Shown piece by piece: positions 34,243-44,051 of a stretch of 64,000 bases of DNA. Source of the stretch: Burkholderiales bacterium PBB2. GTDB taxonomy: Bacteria > Pseudomonadota > Gammaproteobacteria > Burkholderiales > Burkholderiaceae_C. Below the pieces are notes generated by a model. That model saw nothing but the letters and a program-made list of their open reading frames with translations. It ran no database searches and was not told where the DNA came from. The position numbers and the translations under genes were made by a program. Every line of letters starts with the position of its first letter. Positions within the stretch are counted from its first letter, which is position 1. Location of the stretch: assembly GCA_002255955.1 (NCBI GenBank), contig NKIM01000013.1:1362-65361 (forward strand), written 5' to 3'.

Positions 34243-34857
34243 GTGAGCAAGTCGCATTGGGAACAAGTTTACGGAAGCAAGGCTCCGGACGCGGTGAGCT
34301 GGTATGCCCCGCATCTCGATGAATCCTTGGGCTATATACACAGCGCAAGTGTCAACACGGACATAGCGATTGTGGATGTGGGTGGTGGCGAATCGACTTT
34401 GGTTGATGACTTGCTAGATGCGGGCTATAGCAACCTTGCTGTGATGGACCTTTCTGAGCGAGCACTGGAAGTTTGCCAAACAAGACTTGGGGAGCGCGCT
34501 GCGAACGTGAGGTGGCTGGCGGCCGACGTACTGGAGTACGAGTTTGCGCCGCAATCCATCGACATCTGGCACGACAGGGCCGTTTTTCACTTCCTCACGG
34601 AGCACGTCCAGCGTCAGCGCTATGTGGCTCAGGTCTTGAAGGCCCTAAAACCCGCTGGCCATGCCATCGTCGGCGCGTTTGGCCCTCAAGGTCCGACGCA
34701 ATGCAGCGGGCTGCCGGTAGCGCGATATTCCTCGAATGAACTGCATGACGAGTTCGGTAGTACGTTCCAGTTGCTGGACCACTCGATGACGCTACACACA
34801 ACTCCGTGGGGCGCGACGCAGCAATTCGTTTACTGCTATTGCAGGCGCGAACATTGA
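34243..34857 (+). CDS. Class I SAM-dependent methyltransferase
   Basis: Protein of 204 residues with a GTG start at 34243 and AGGAG at 34232-34236. It begins SKSHWEQVYGSKAPDAVSWY, a start common in one subgroup of small methyltransferases. The SAM-binding loop IAIVDVGGGESTLVDDLLDAGY (motif I), acidic LAVMDLS (motif II) and DIWHDRAVFHFLTE (motif IV region) are clear. The substrate cannot be told. It lies in scarred DNA between nos genes and IS66 remnants, so it was probably acquired. Confidence 0.85.
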   Translation: MSKSHWEQVYGSKAPDAVSWYAPHLDESLGYIHSASVNTDIAIVDVGGGESTLVDDLLDAGYSNLAVMDLSERALEVCQTRLGERAANVRWLAADVLEYEFAPQSIDIWHDRAVFHFLTEHVQRQRYVAQVLKALKPAGHAIVGAFGPQGPTQCSGLPVARYSSNELHDEFGSTFQLLDHSMTLHTTPWGATQQFVYCYCRREH

Positions 34858-35072
34858 GGCGAAGCGATTGAGTCATCGATTGGCTTGGCAAGTCCATCGG
34901 TCAAGTTCGCATCGAGCCTCTGACTTCTGCGATGGGGTAGCAATTCTTTAGTCCGATTGGCGGCTTGCGTGGGCCATAGAGTCATCACATGCAGCGCCTG
35001 GCGCAGTTGCTCGGGTGTCAGCGAGTCGATGAAGTTGGTGGCGATCACGAGAGTTGAACTTACCTGCGCCAT
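34836..35072 (-). pseudogene. Possible IS66 TnpC N-terminal remnant
   Basis: The minus-strand frame contains FIDSLTPEQLRQALHVMTL, which resembles the N-terminus of some IS66 TnpC transposases, and it lies immediately after TnpB in the usual tnpA-tnpB-tnpC order. It stops after fewer than 80 residues, and the DDE catalytic part is absent. The identification rests mainly on order. Confidence 0.35.
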
Positions 35073-35207
35073 TAGCGCTTCGCACCAGCACTTCCGGAAA
35101 CTGCGCTGGTCGACCGTGCCAGGGCAGCTACAGGGCGCTGATGATGCCGGCCTCGCCGAGACGCTGCCACGGAAGGCCCAAGACCCATGCGCCGAGTTGC
35201 TGCCAAG

Positions 35208-35504
35208 TCAGCGCCAGGGTCTTGCGGAATCACTGAGCCAGACGAACTTGAACTGATTCAGGCGTCTCGCAGCCAACCAGACACCAGTGCCATCCTGCAC
35301 AGTCATCTTCATGCGATTGGCGCGCCGATTGGCAAACAGGTAGGCATGGTTCAGCCGGGCTGATCCAAGGACGTTGACGATGCGCGTCATCGCCGCTTCG
35401 GTTCCCGCCCGCATGTCCAGCGGATCGACCGCCAAACACTCGGACTCAACGCGGACTACCAGAGCAAGTCCCAGGTCCTTGCAGCGAAGTCTGCAACGGC
35501 GCAC
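35208..35504 (-). pseudogene. IS66-family TnpB (Orf2), degraded
   Basis: Minus-strand frame of 98 residues. The stretch VDPLDMRAGTEAAMTRIVNV, then YLFANRRANRMKMTVQDGTGVWLAARRLNQ and FKFVW, is the core of IS66 TnpB (compare the DMRxG...NRRxxRxK...WDGxGxWL...RRLxxGxFxW pattern). The N-terminal part and the ending (LSDSARPWR) do not match, so the gene is damaged at both ends. It overlaps the TnpA remnant, as in the intact element. Confidence 0.75.
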
Positions 35505-35821
35505 AAAGGCCAGGTGATCGTCGTCAAGGTTGCGCCGCGGCGCAACTGCACCCGAGTGTCATTGCAGGGCGCCGGCCCTGGCAGGACTGGTGACGGCGCC
35601 AGCGACACCGGGGCAAAGTCGCTTGAGCTCGTGGGGGCCGAAGGCCGGACTTCGCGGGCGACCTGTCGCCATGGGTGCACCACATTGGTATTCATGCCAT
35701 GCGCCAGTGAGGCCTTTGCCACGGAGATGCCCGGCGCTACGCACTCGACCACTACCCTTGTCTGCAGCACCTCGCTGTAGTTCCGTCGCTTTGCGGATTT
35801 GTCGCTTGCCATCCTCTCCAC
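35456..35821 (-). pseudogene. IS66-family TnpA (Orf1), degraded
   Basis: Minus-strand frame of 121 residues. RRNYSEVLQTRVVVECVAPG followed by ISVAKASLAHGMNTNVVHPWRQ is the helix-turn-helix of an IS66-type TnpA. The C-terminal third is unlike the family and runs into the TnpB frame. With 35208-35504 it forms the left-over 5' half of one IS66 element. No terminal repeats were found. Confidence 0.7.
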
Positions 35822-36135
35822 GATTGAATAATCGAGGACACGATCCTTGCTGTCTGAGTGGCCACGTTCAAGTTGACTTAGCCAGAAGCTTGCCGTGTGA
35901 CCATGGCCTTGCGAGAGTCCAGGCCGCAGACGGCTTTACCGAATGTCCTACCCCTGACTGCCGAGGTGCCCCCGGACGTGGCGCGGACTGCCAAGCATGA
36001 AACGTCAGGGGCAGAGTATGGACCGCGCAAGCCCGCCAGGCGCTGTATCCAATGGTGAGCGGCAGTCGAAGCGAGAAACCGGCATGCTCATCGCTGCGGC
36101 GGACGCGCCCGAGCAGACCTCGTAAGGCATCCAGG
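35822..36135. other. No supported gene
   Basis: Between the IS66 remnant and the membrane-protein gene no frame shows protein-like features or a ribosome site. It is probably the residue of the insertion event. Confidence 0.4.
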
Positions 36136-37236
36136 CTAGGGCCTGCTGTCTGAATTTCCGCGCACCAACCAGGCCATCGTCAGTGCAAAAGTCAGCAAAG
36201 CCAACAGATGACCCGCTCCAGCCCAAGCCAGGTACCGAGCATCTCCAAGCAGCGAGCCAAAGGTCCGCAGCACCAAGCTTGCCGCAAGAACACCCAGCGG
36301 CACCAAGGCCGCCCAGCTGTGGCGCGGGCGTACCCCGAGCAAGGCCGGCAGCATCAACGGAGCATGACCAAACACCATGGCCAGCACAAAGCCCAGCCAC
36401 AAGAGATGCCAGGCCACACCACCAGCTTGCCCCTGGCCAAACAAGCCCGCCAGGCCCGCGAGCAAGAGCCAAACATAGCCCACCAGAAGACAAATCGCTG
36501 TATGACCGGCCCAGCCGGCCTTTCGCCATTGCAGGCGAGCCAGGTCGAAGCACAACAGCCATATCGAGACAATTCCGAGCAGGGACCACATCAGCCAGGC
36601 AGACTGCAGCGGATAGGCACTCATCAGCGCTGCAGCCAGGGCAAAGCAGCCCCAAACCCAGAGAAAAGCCTGTGAAGCCCAAGCCGGGAGCGGCCGCAAG
36701 CGCATCAGCTCCCGCCGCTCGCCGAGGATCGTCAAGACCAGAAACAAGCTCCAAGCCCAACGAGCCTGCAAAGGGTCACCCTGGATCAACGACAGGGCCG
36801 CCCAGACCAGAGCAACAGCAGCACTTGCTTCGACAAGCAGCGGAAGAGAAATCGCCCGATGACGAGCAGCCCAAACATAGAGCTCGCACAAACCTAAGGC
36901 GGACAGCAACCAAAGACCGGACGCCCAGGGCCACTGGCCCAGCAGGGCCAGTACGCCAGCCACGCCAGAACTCAGCGGCACCCAGAATCCGCGATGCAAG
37001 GCCACAGCACGTTCCAGGCTGATCAAGGTCCCGAAGAAGCCAGCCATCATGAAAGCACCGTGGTTGGCGACTGATTGATCGCCAATGGTGAATTCCGCGG
37101 CCATGTTCACAGAACCCACGCGGACCAATCCGCCGAACATGCCCGCCAGCAAGCTGACACTGGCGAGCAGAAGGCTGAAAAACAGCCCGTATCGATTAGG
37201 GGAAAAACGGGCAACCTGCTTCATCTCGGCATTCAT
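36136..37236 (-). CDS. Polytopic membrane protein, distantly NnrS-like
   Basis: Protein of 366 residues from ATG 37236 (MNAEMKQVARFSPNRYGLFF); the longer frame is not membrane-like. It has about 11 or 12 hydrophobic segments. Conserved-looking polar spots lie within helices: NHGAFMMAGFFGTLISLERAVAL near residue 50 and FGHAPLMLPALLGVRPRHSW near residue 280. His in membrane helices and linkage with denitrification genes recall NnrS, a heme-copper membrane protein of NO stress response, but the match is weak. It may form one unit with the DUF59 gene 16 bases upstream. Confidence 0.62.
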   Translation of the reverse strand: MNAEMKQVARFSPNRYGLFFSLLLASVSLLAGMFGGLVRVGSVNMAAEFTIGDQSVANHGAFMMAGFFGTLISLERAVALHRGFWVPLSSGVAGVLALLGQWPWASGLWLLSALGLCELYVWAARHRAISLPLLVEASAAVALVWAALSLIQGDPLQARWAWSLFLVLTILGERRELMRLRPLPAWASQAFLWVWGCFALAAALMSAYPLQSAWLMWSLLGIVSIWLLCFDLARLQWRKAGWAGHTAICLLVGYVWLLLAGLAGLFGQGQAGGVAWHLLWLGFVLAMVFGHAPLMLPALLGVRPRHSWAALVPLGVLAASLVLRTFGSLLGDARYLAWAGAGHLLALLTFALTMAWLVRGNSDSRP

Positions 37237-37252
37237 GCTCGGCGTAGCCGCC

Positions 37253-37570
37253 TCACCAACCCAAGCGGGCACGCAGCGCTGGCGCCATGCGCTCAGCGGT
37301 CCAGGGGTAGGACCAATCCATGTCCACCTCAACACGCCATTCTGTGGGCACCAAACGCTCGATGGCGCACCCCGCGTCTTCCATAATTTGATCGGCCATT
37401 GGGCACGTGGCACTGGTCGGGATCAGAATCAAAGATGCCAAGAGAGGCTCCAGATCCAAAGACTGGATCAAGCCCAGGTCCACGATGTTTTCTCCAATCT
37501 CTGGATCGGCTACACCGCTCAGGGCCCGCATGATTTCTGCGCGCAGCGCCAGGAATCCTGACTCATCCAT
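37253..37570 (-). CDS. DUF59/MIP18-type metal-sulfur assembly protein
   Basis: Protein of 105 residues from ATG 37570, which has AAAGGG seven bases upstream. SGVADPEIGENIVDLGLIQSLDL is the DUF59 signature (DPE/DPEIxxNIVDLGLI), and TSATCPMADQIMEDAGCAIE carries the conserved Cys. Members help insert iron-sulfur clusters (SufT, PaaD) or repair them. Placed beside a hemerythrin and nor genes, repair of NO-damaged clusters is a reasonable inference, not shown. Confidence 0.82.
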   Translation of the reverse strand: MDESGFLALRAEIMRALSGVADPEIGENIVDLGLIQSLDLEPLLASLILIPTSATCPMADQIMEDAGCAIERLVPTEWRVEVDMDWSYPWTAERMAPALRARLGW

Positions 37571-37806
37571 ATCAAGCCCTTTCAACTTCCAGAAACCTAG
37601 GCATACAAGACACGCACGGATCGACGCCCGGCATTGCAGTCAAAGCGATTACATTCATTTTCAACACACTTGGTCTCACATTGAAATCCTGAGTCAGCAG
37701 ATTTTGAAAGGCACTGGCTCACGGCTTACGGGCCGCGCATCGGTCGCCGCTTGAACCTGTTGTTGGACAGGGAGCCGATGAATCGAGGCGAATTCAAGCG
37801 ACTCGT

Positions 37807-38214
37807 TCAGCGAGACGGGGGGGCCTTGAGGTAGGCCCACAGCTCTTTGTCTGAACGCCGAATGTGCAAAGACAGCCAGTCACGCAGGACCGCTGACAGT
37901 TGTGCGGCCACGGCCAAGCTCCCTGACTCGTACTTGAGCTGAAGCACATGCAACTGCGCGATGAACTGAGCATGCCCCTCTTGATGGCGCTGCAATTGAG
38001 GAAACCCTGCGTTTCGCATCAACTGCTCTTCACGATGCAGGTGCTCAGCGGTATAGGACAGCAGTCGCTGCAGAATCTCGCCAACCACTTCCCGGCCTTG
38101 CCCTTCACTTGTCGCACTGTGCAGTTCATTGACCAACTGCACCAAGCGCTGATGGTCTTGGTCGATGGCCCCTCCATCGATTTCCATGTCGCTGGCCCAA
38201 AGAAAATAGCTCAT
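37807..38214 (-). CDS. Bacteriohemerythrin
   Basis: Protein of 135 residues from ATG 38214 (AGGAG eight bases upstream). All hemerythrin iron ligands are visible: DQDHQRL (His), EHLHREEQLM (His, Glu), HQEGHAQF (two His) and LSLHIRRSDKELWAYL (His, Asp). It binds O2, and related proteins bind NO. It lies between a DUF59 gene and a chemoreceptor on the minus strand next to nor, so it may buffer O2 or NO for denitrification or signal to the receptor. Confidence 0.9.
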   Translation of the reverse strand: MSYFLWASDMEIDGGAIDQDHQRLVQLVNELHSATSEGQGREVVGEILQRLLSYTAEHLHREEQLMRNAGFPQLQRHQEGHAQFIAQLHVLQLKYESGSLAVAAQLSAVLRDWLSLHIRRSDKELWAYLKAPPSR

Positions 38215-38243
38215 TTCGGCACTCCTGAACACGTCGAGTGAAC

Positions 38244-39800
38244 TCAGGTCCGTTCCGGCTTGAGGCGAAAGACGCGAATCAAACGAAGCAATGATTGCGC
38301 CTGAGCGGCCAGCGATTCGGCGGCCGAGGCGGCTTCTTCCACCAGCGCTGCATTGCCTTGAGTCACTTGGTCCATCTGACCTACAGCTTGATTGATCTGA
38401 TCAATGCCGCTGGACTGCGCCTCGCTGGCGACGGTGACCTCCCGCATCAAGTCAGCGACCCGCCGCACACAGACAACGATTTCGTCCATGGTGCTGCCGG
38501 CTTGCTCAACCAAGCGGCAACCATCGTCGACCTTGCCCACTGAGTCAGCGATCAGGCTCTTGATTTCGCGGGCTGCTACTGCTGACCGCCCTGCCAGGCT
38601 TCGAACTTCACTGGCAACCACCGCAAAACCACGCCCCTGCTCGCCAGCCCGGGCGGCCTCCACCGCCGCATTCAATGCAAGTATGTTGGTCTGGAAGGCA
38701 ATGCCGTCAATCACGCCAATGATGTCTGAGATTCGGCGGGAAGATCCTGCAATCGCTTCCATGGTCTGCACCACCTGACCCACAACCGCTCCACCCTTCG
38801 CGGCCACGGCAGCAGCGGCTGAAGCCAGTTCATTGGCGTGACGACCTGACTTGAAGTTCTCATTGACAGCGACTGCGAGTTCCTGAAGCGAAGCGGCCGT
38901 TTGCTGAAGCGCTGCGGCTTGCTGCTCGGTACGTTGTGAAAGGTCCAGATTTCCCGCAGCAATCTGGCCAGTTGCCGTGGAAATGGCTTCGCTGCCCTGG
39001 TGTACCTCGCCGACCATCGCGGCAAGGTTCCCACTCATGAGCGCGAGCGCTTTCAACAAGCGGCCGGTTTCGTTGTCGCCAGCGCCGGCTATTCGCGTGC
39101 TCAGATCGCCAGAGGCGACCGCCTCGGCCAGACGAACCGCATGTCCCATCGGTTTGGCGATCGCCCGAAACACCCAGATCGCGACCACAATGCCAAACAC
39201 CAGCGCCGACAAGCCCAAGCCCACCATAAGTGCGACCGTTGAGCTGATGCCACTTGCCATGGCTCTCGCTTTCTCGGAGACGATCTGACGCTGAAGTGTG
39301 GCCAATTCTTCGATTGGCTGCTGCAATGCGTCGATTGCCGGCAGCGTTTCGAGAGTCATAAGCTTGACTGCGTCATCGCGTCGCCCCTCAGCCACAAGCT
39401 CCGCAACCCGGCTGAACGAAATCACAAACTGAGCGCGACGATCGCTGATGGTCGCCAGGAGTACCTTCCCCTCGGCCCTCTCAACCAACTTGTGCAGGCG
39501 CTCCAATGCCTGATCGATGCTGCGTTTGTTGGCCGCAATGTCCGCGTTGATGCGATTGTGCTGAGCCAAGTCACTGGAGATCAGCAGTTCCATAGTTCTG
39601 CGCGCGTTGGCTCTCGTGGTGGCACTGACCGTGCTCGCGGCCTCTGCCTTGACCCACTCTTTGTGAACGATGGAGTCGCTCATTGCCCCAATCCAGTGAA
39701 GTCGATAGGCAGACAGGCTCACGACGATGCCCAGCAGGCCTATCAACAGCCCAAATCCCAGGCTGAGCAAGGTACGAAGCGACAGGTATTCAAACCACAT
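38244..39800 (-). CDS. Methyl-accepting chemotaxis protein
   Basis: Receptor of 518 residues from ATG 39800 (GGAGG upstream). Two membrane helices (~8-30 and ~185-208) enclose a four-helix-bundle periplasmic sensor (4HB_MCP type). A HAMP domain follows ([28 protein letters not shown]), then a signalling domain with the hairpin tip [20 protein letters not shown]. There is no C-terminal CheR-binding pentapeptide. It starts on the other side of the DNR-type box at 39958, so it may be co-regulated with nor and take part in tactic response to nitrogen oxides. Confidence 0.9.
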   Translation of the reverse strand: MWFEYLSLRTLLSLGFGLLIGLLGIVVSLSAYRLHWIGAMSDSIVHKEWVKAEAASTVSATTRANARRTMELLISSDLAQHNRINADIAANKRSIDQALERLHKLVERAEGKVLLATISDRRAQFVISFSRVAELVAEGRRDDAVKLMTLETLPAIDALQQPIEELATLQRQIVSEKARAMASGISSTVALMVGLGLSALVFGIVVAIWVFRAIAKPMGHAVRLAEAVASGDLSTRIAGAGDNETGRLLKALALMSGNLAAMVGEVHQGSEAISTATGQIAAGNLDLSQRTEQQAAALQQTAASLQELAVAVNENFKSGRHANELASAAAAVAAKGGAVVGQVVQTMEAIAGSSRRISDIIGVIDGIAFQTNILALNAAVEAARAGEQGRGFAVVASEVRSLAGRSAVAAREIKSLIADSVGKVDDGCRLVEQAGSTMDEIVVCVRRVADLMREVTVASEAQSSGIDQINQAVGQMDQVTQGNAALVEEAASAAESLAAQAQSLLRLIRVFRLKPERT

Positions 39801-39845
39801 GAGAAGACCTCCTCCGTAAGATCCGATCCAGGCAGGAAAAACCAT

Positions 39846-40294
39846 CCAGTCAAGTCCCGCCCGGTCCCGTTCGAGCCGCCTATAACATCACGCGACGCAG
39901 CAGTCACGATGGTCAGCGCCAGTCCGCAAGCTGGTCAAGCGTCGCAGGTCGTGAATTCTTGAACTACTTCAAGTTCGGCCTTCTTTCTACGAAAAGGTTT
40001 GTAGCAAACCGTCATCAGACACCCCAACTACTTACCGGCGCACCCCGGTAGAGCGTCTTTGGGCCAAGGTAGCTGCGTGTTGATGCCGATGGGGTGGAAC
40101 CGCGCTGGGGCTCATGTCGGAGCCCGCCGACAAACACAGGTCTTGCCCCTTCTTAATCGGCATTGGCATTGAGTGCTGATCACGCGTGCTCCGCTTCATC
40201 GTCGGATCAGCTTTCCTTATTCCGGTTCAAGGAAGACTCGAGAACAAATCCCTAGTCTTGCGGCATCTGCAACAGACCCTGAGGACGGACCATC
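39846..40294. other. Intergenic region between chemoreceptor and norC
   Basis: No gene. It holds the DNR-type box at 39958-39973, a small perfect hairpin GGTTTG-TAG-CAAACC at 39996-40010, and nearer norC a degenerate half-matching box (CTTATT-CCGG-TTCAAG, 40216-40231). The distance from the good box to norC (about 320 bases) is long, so either the message has a long leader or the weak box matters. Confidence 0.45.
39958..39973. promoter_or_regulatory. DNR/FNR-type box before nor
   Basis: CTTGAA-CTAC-TTCAAG: the same flanks as the boxes before nos and napA, with different central bases. It lies 157 bases from the chemoreceptor start on the minus strand and 321 bases from the norC start on the plus strand. 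Confidence 0.68.
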
Positions 40295-42249
<1,955 letters not shown>

Positions 42250-42251
42250 GC

Positions 42252-43061
42252 ATGGAAATGCACAGTGCCAGGCAGTTGCAACAACTGCCCTTCTATGCGC
42301 CCCAAGGCGAGGAGTGCCGGCTCTTCGAGCAGGCCCATGCCAGCCGCCTGCCCCTGCTGATCAAGGGCCCGACCGGCTGCGGCAAGACCCGCCTGGTCGA
42401 GCATATGGCGGCCCGGCTGGGCCGGCCGCTGATCACGGTCAGCTGCCATGACGACCTCAGCGCTGCCGATCTGGTCGGCCGCCACCTGATCCAAGGCGGC
42501 GACACGCGCTGGTGCGACGGCCCGCTGACCCGAGCCGTTCGCGAAGGCGCGATCTGCTATCTGGACGAGGTCGTCGAGGCGCGCAAGGACACCACCGTGG
42601 TCCTGCACCCGCTGGCCGATGACCGGCGCCAGCTGGCCATCGAGCGCACCGGCGAGCTGCTGCAGGCCGCGCCCGACTTCATGCTGGTGATCAGCTACAA
42701 CCCCGGCTACCAGAACCTGCTCAAGGGCCTGAAGCCCAGCACCCGCCAGCGCTTCGTCGCCCTGGGCCTCGACTACCCGGCGCCGGCCATCGAGCGCGCC
42801 ATCGTCGCCAGCGAGAGCGGCTGCTCCGCCGAGGTGGCTGCCCAGCTGGTCCGCCTGGCCCAGGCCCTGCGCCGCCTGACCGAGCAAGACCTGGAAGAAA
42901 CCGCCAGCACCCGGCTGCTGGTGATGGCGGCGCGCCTGCATGTGGCCGGCCTGGCCCTTCTGCCCGCCTGCCGCGCGGCCATCGTCGACGCGTTGACGGA
43001 CGAGGCCGACACCGGCGCCGCCCTGCACGAGGTGCTGCGCGCGGTGATCGGCGATGCCTGA
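42252..43061 (+). CDS. norQ: NorQ, MoxR-type AAA+ ATPase
   Basis: Protein of 269 residues. Walker A GPTGCGKTRL (~39-48), Walker B AICYLDEVVEARKDT and sensor region LVISYNPGYQNLLKGLKPSTRQRF are those of CbbQ/NorQ/GpvN chaperones. It acts with NorD to insert non-heme iron (FeB) into NorB. The stop lies inside the start of the next gene (8-base overlap). Confidence 0.94.
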   Translation: MEMHSARQLQQLPFYAPQGEECRLFEQAHASRLPLLIKGPTGCGKTRLVEHMAARLGRPLITVSCHDDLSAADLVGRHLIQGGDTRWCDGPLTRAVREGAICYLDEVVEARKDTTVVLHPLADDRRQLAIERTGELLQAAPDFMLVISYNPGYQNLLKGLKPSTRQRFVALGLDYPAPAIERAIVASESGCSAEVAAQLVRLAQALRRLTEQDLEETASTRLLVMAARLHVAGLALLPACRAAIVDALTDEADTGAALHEVLRAVIGDA

Positions 43062-44040
43062 TCCTGGCCCCGCGACGGGCTCTTCTGTTCAGCACAGCCA
43101 GCGGCTGCAGCGCCGCCGGCGCGCCACGCAGCTGGCTTTCTTCGCCCTCTTCCTGCTGGCGCCGGCGCTGAACCTGCTGCGCTTCGACCTCAACGAAACC
43201 CAGCTCTGGTTCCTCGGCCAGCGCTGGAGTTTGGGGCTAGGCGCCCTGCAGCGCGGCGAGGTCAGCGCCAATCAAGCGGCAATCACTCTGATTCTGCGCG
43301 GCATCCTCCCAGGCCTGGCCCTGGTGGCAATCTTTCTCGGTGTGGCCTGGCGTTGGGGCCGGCTGTACTGCGGCTGGTTGTGCCCACATTTCTCGCTGGT
43401 CGAAGGCCTGAACGCCTTGCTGCACAAGGCCTGCGGCAAATTCAGCCTCTGGGACGAGCAGGCCAGCCTGCGGCCGGGCGAGACCGCGCAGCGCCGCTGG
43501 TGGCCGGTCTATGCCTTGAGCTGCGCGGGTTTCGGCTTTTTCTGGGCCATCACCCTGCTGACCTATCTGCTGCCGCCGCAGGCGATCTGGGGCGGCCTGC
43601 TGCAAGGCACGCTGACCATCAACCAGAGCCGCTTCATCCTGATTGCCGGCAGCGCCTTCACCCTGGAACTGCTGTTCGCCCGCCACCTGTTCTGCCGCTT
43701 CGGCTGCGCCGTCGGCCTGTTCCAGAGCCTGGCCTGGATGGCCAACCCGCGCGCCCTGGTCGTGGCCTTCAAGCGCGAGCGCGCCAGCGACTGCAGGACC
43801 TGCAGCACCGAGCGTGCGCCCGAGGGCAGCGCCTGCGACCGCGTCTGCCCGATGCGGCTGCGGCCGCGCCAGATCAAGCGCCTGATGTTCTCCTGCGTGC
43901 AATGCGGCCGCTGCGTGGACCAATGCGCCGAATCGCAACAGGCCCAGCCCCAGCTGGAATGGACCGTGGGCGTAGACGCGCTGCGCGAGACGCTGCGCCA
44001 GTCGAAAAAAGAACAGCAACCGCACCGACCCTTGAAGTAG
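43054..44040 (+). CDS. Membrane polyferredoxin in the nor cluster (NapH/NosR-like)
   Basis: Protein of 328 residues with about five membrane helices. Cys motifs: CGWLCPHFSLVEG, CRFGCAVGLFQ, an irregular CRTCSTERAPEGSACDRVCP and CVQCGRCVDQCAE. This is the NapH/NosR C-terminal/CcoG-type ferredoxin layout, but a gene like this is not a universal part of nor units. It sits between norQ and norD, so it may give electrons for NOR assembly or reactivation. The function is inferred only from place. Confidence 0.72.
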   Translation: MPDPGPATGSSVQHSQRLQRRRRATQLAFFALFLLAPALNLLRFDLNETQLWFLGQRWSLGLGALQRGEVSANQAAITLILRGILPGLALVAIFLGVAWRWGRLYCGWLCPHFSLVEGLNALLHKACGKFSLWDEQASLRPGETAQRRWWPVYALSCAGFGFFWAITLLTYLLPPQAIWGGLLQGTLTINQSRFILIAGSAFTLELLFARHLFCRFGCAVGLFQSLAWMANPRALVVAFKRERASDCRTCSTERAPEGSACDRVCPMRLRPRQIKRLMFSCVQCGRCVDQCAESQQAQPQLEWTVGVDALRETLRQSKKEQQPHRPLK

Positions 44041-44051
44041 GAAGTTAGACC

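Noticed and set aside
37751-37766. TTGAACCTGTTGTTG as a DNR-type box before the DUF59 gene
   Set aside because: The right half-site does not match TCAA, so the palindrome is broken.
40216-40231. CTTATT-CCGG-TTCAAG as a second DNR-type box close to norC
   Set aside because: Only the right half matches; the left half departs at three of six bases, so I do not list it as a site though its position is attractive.
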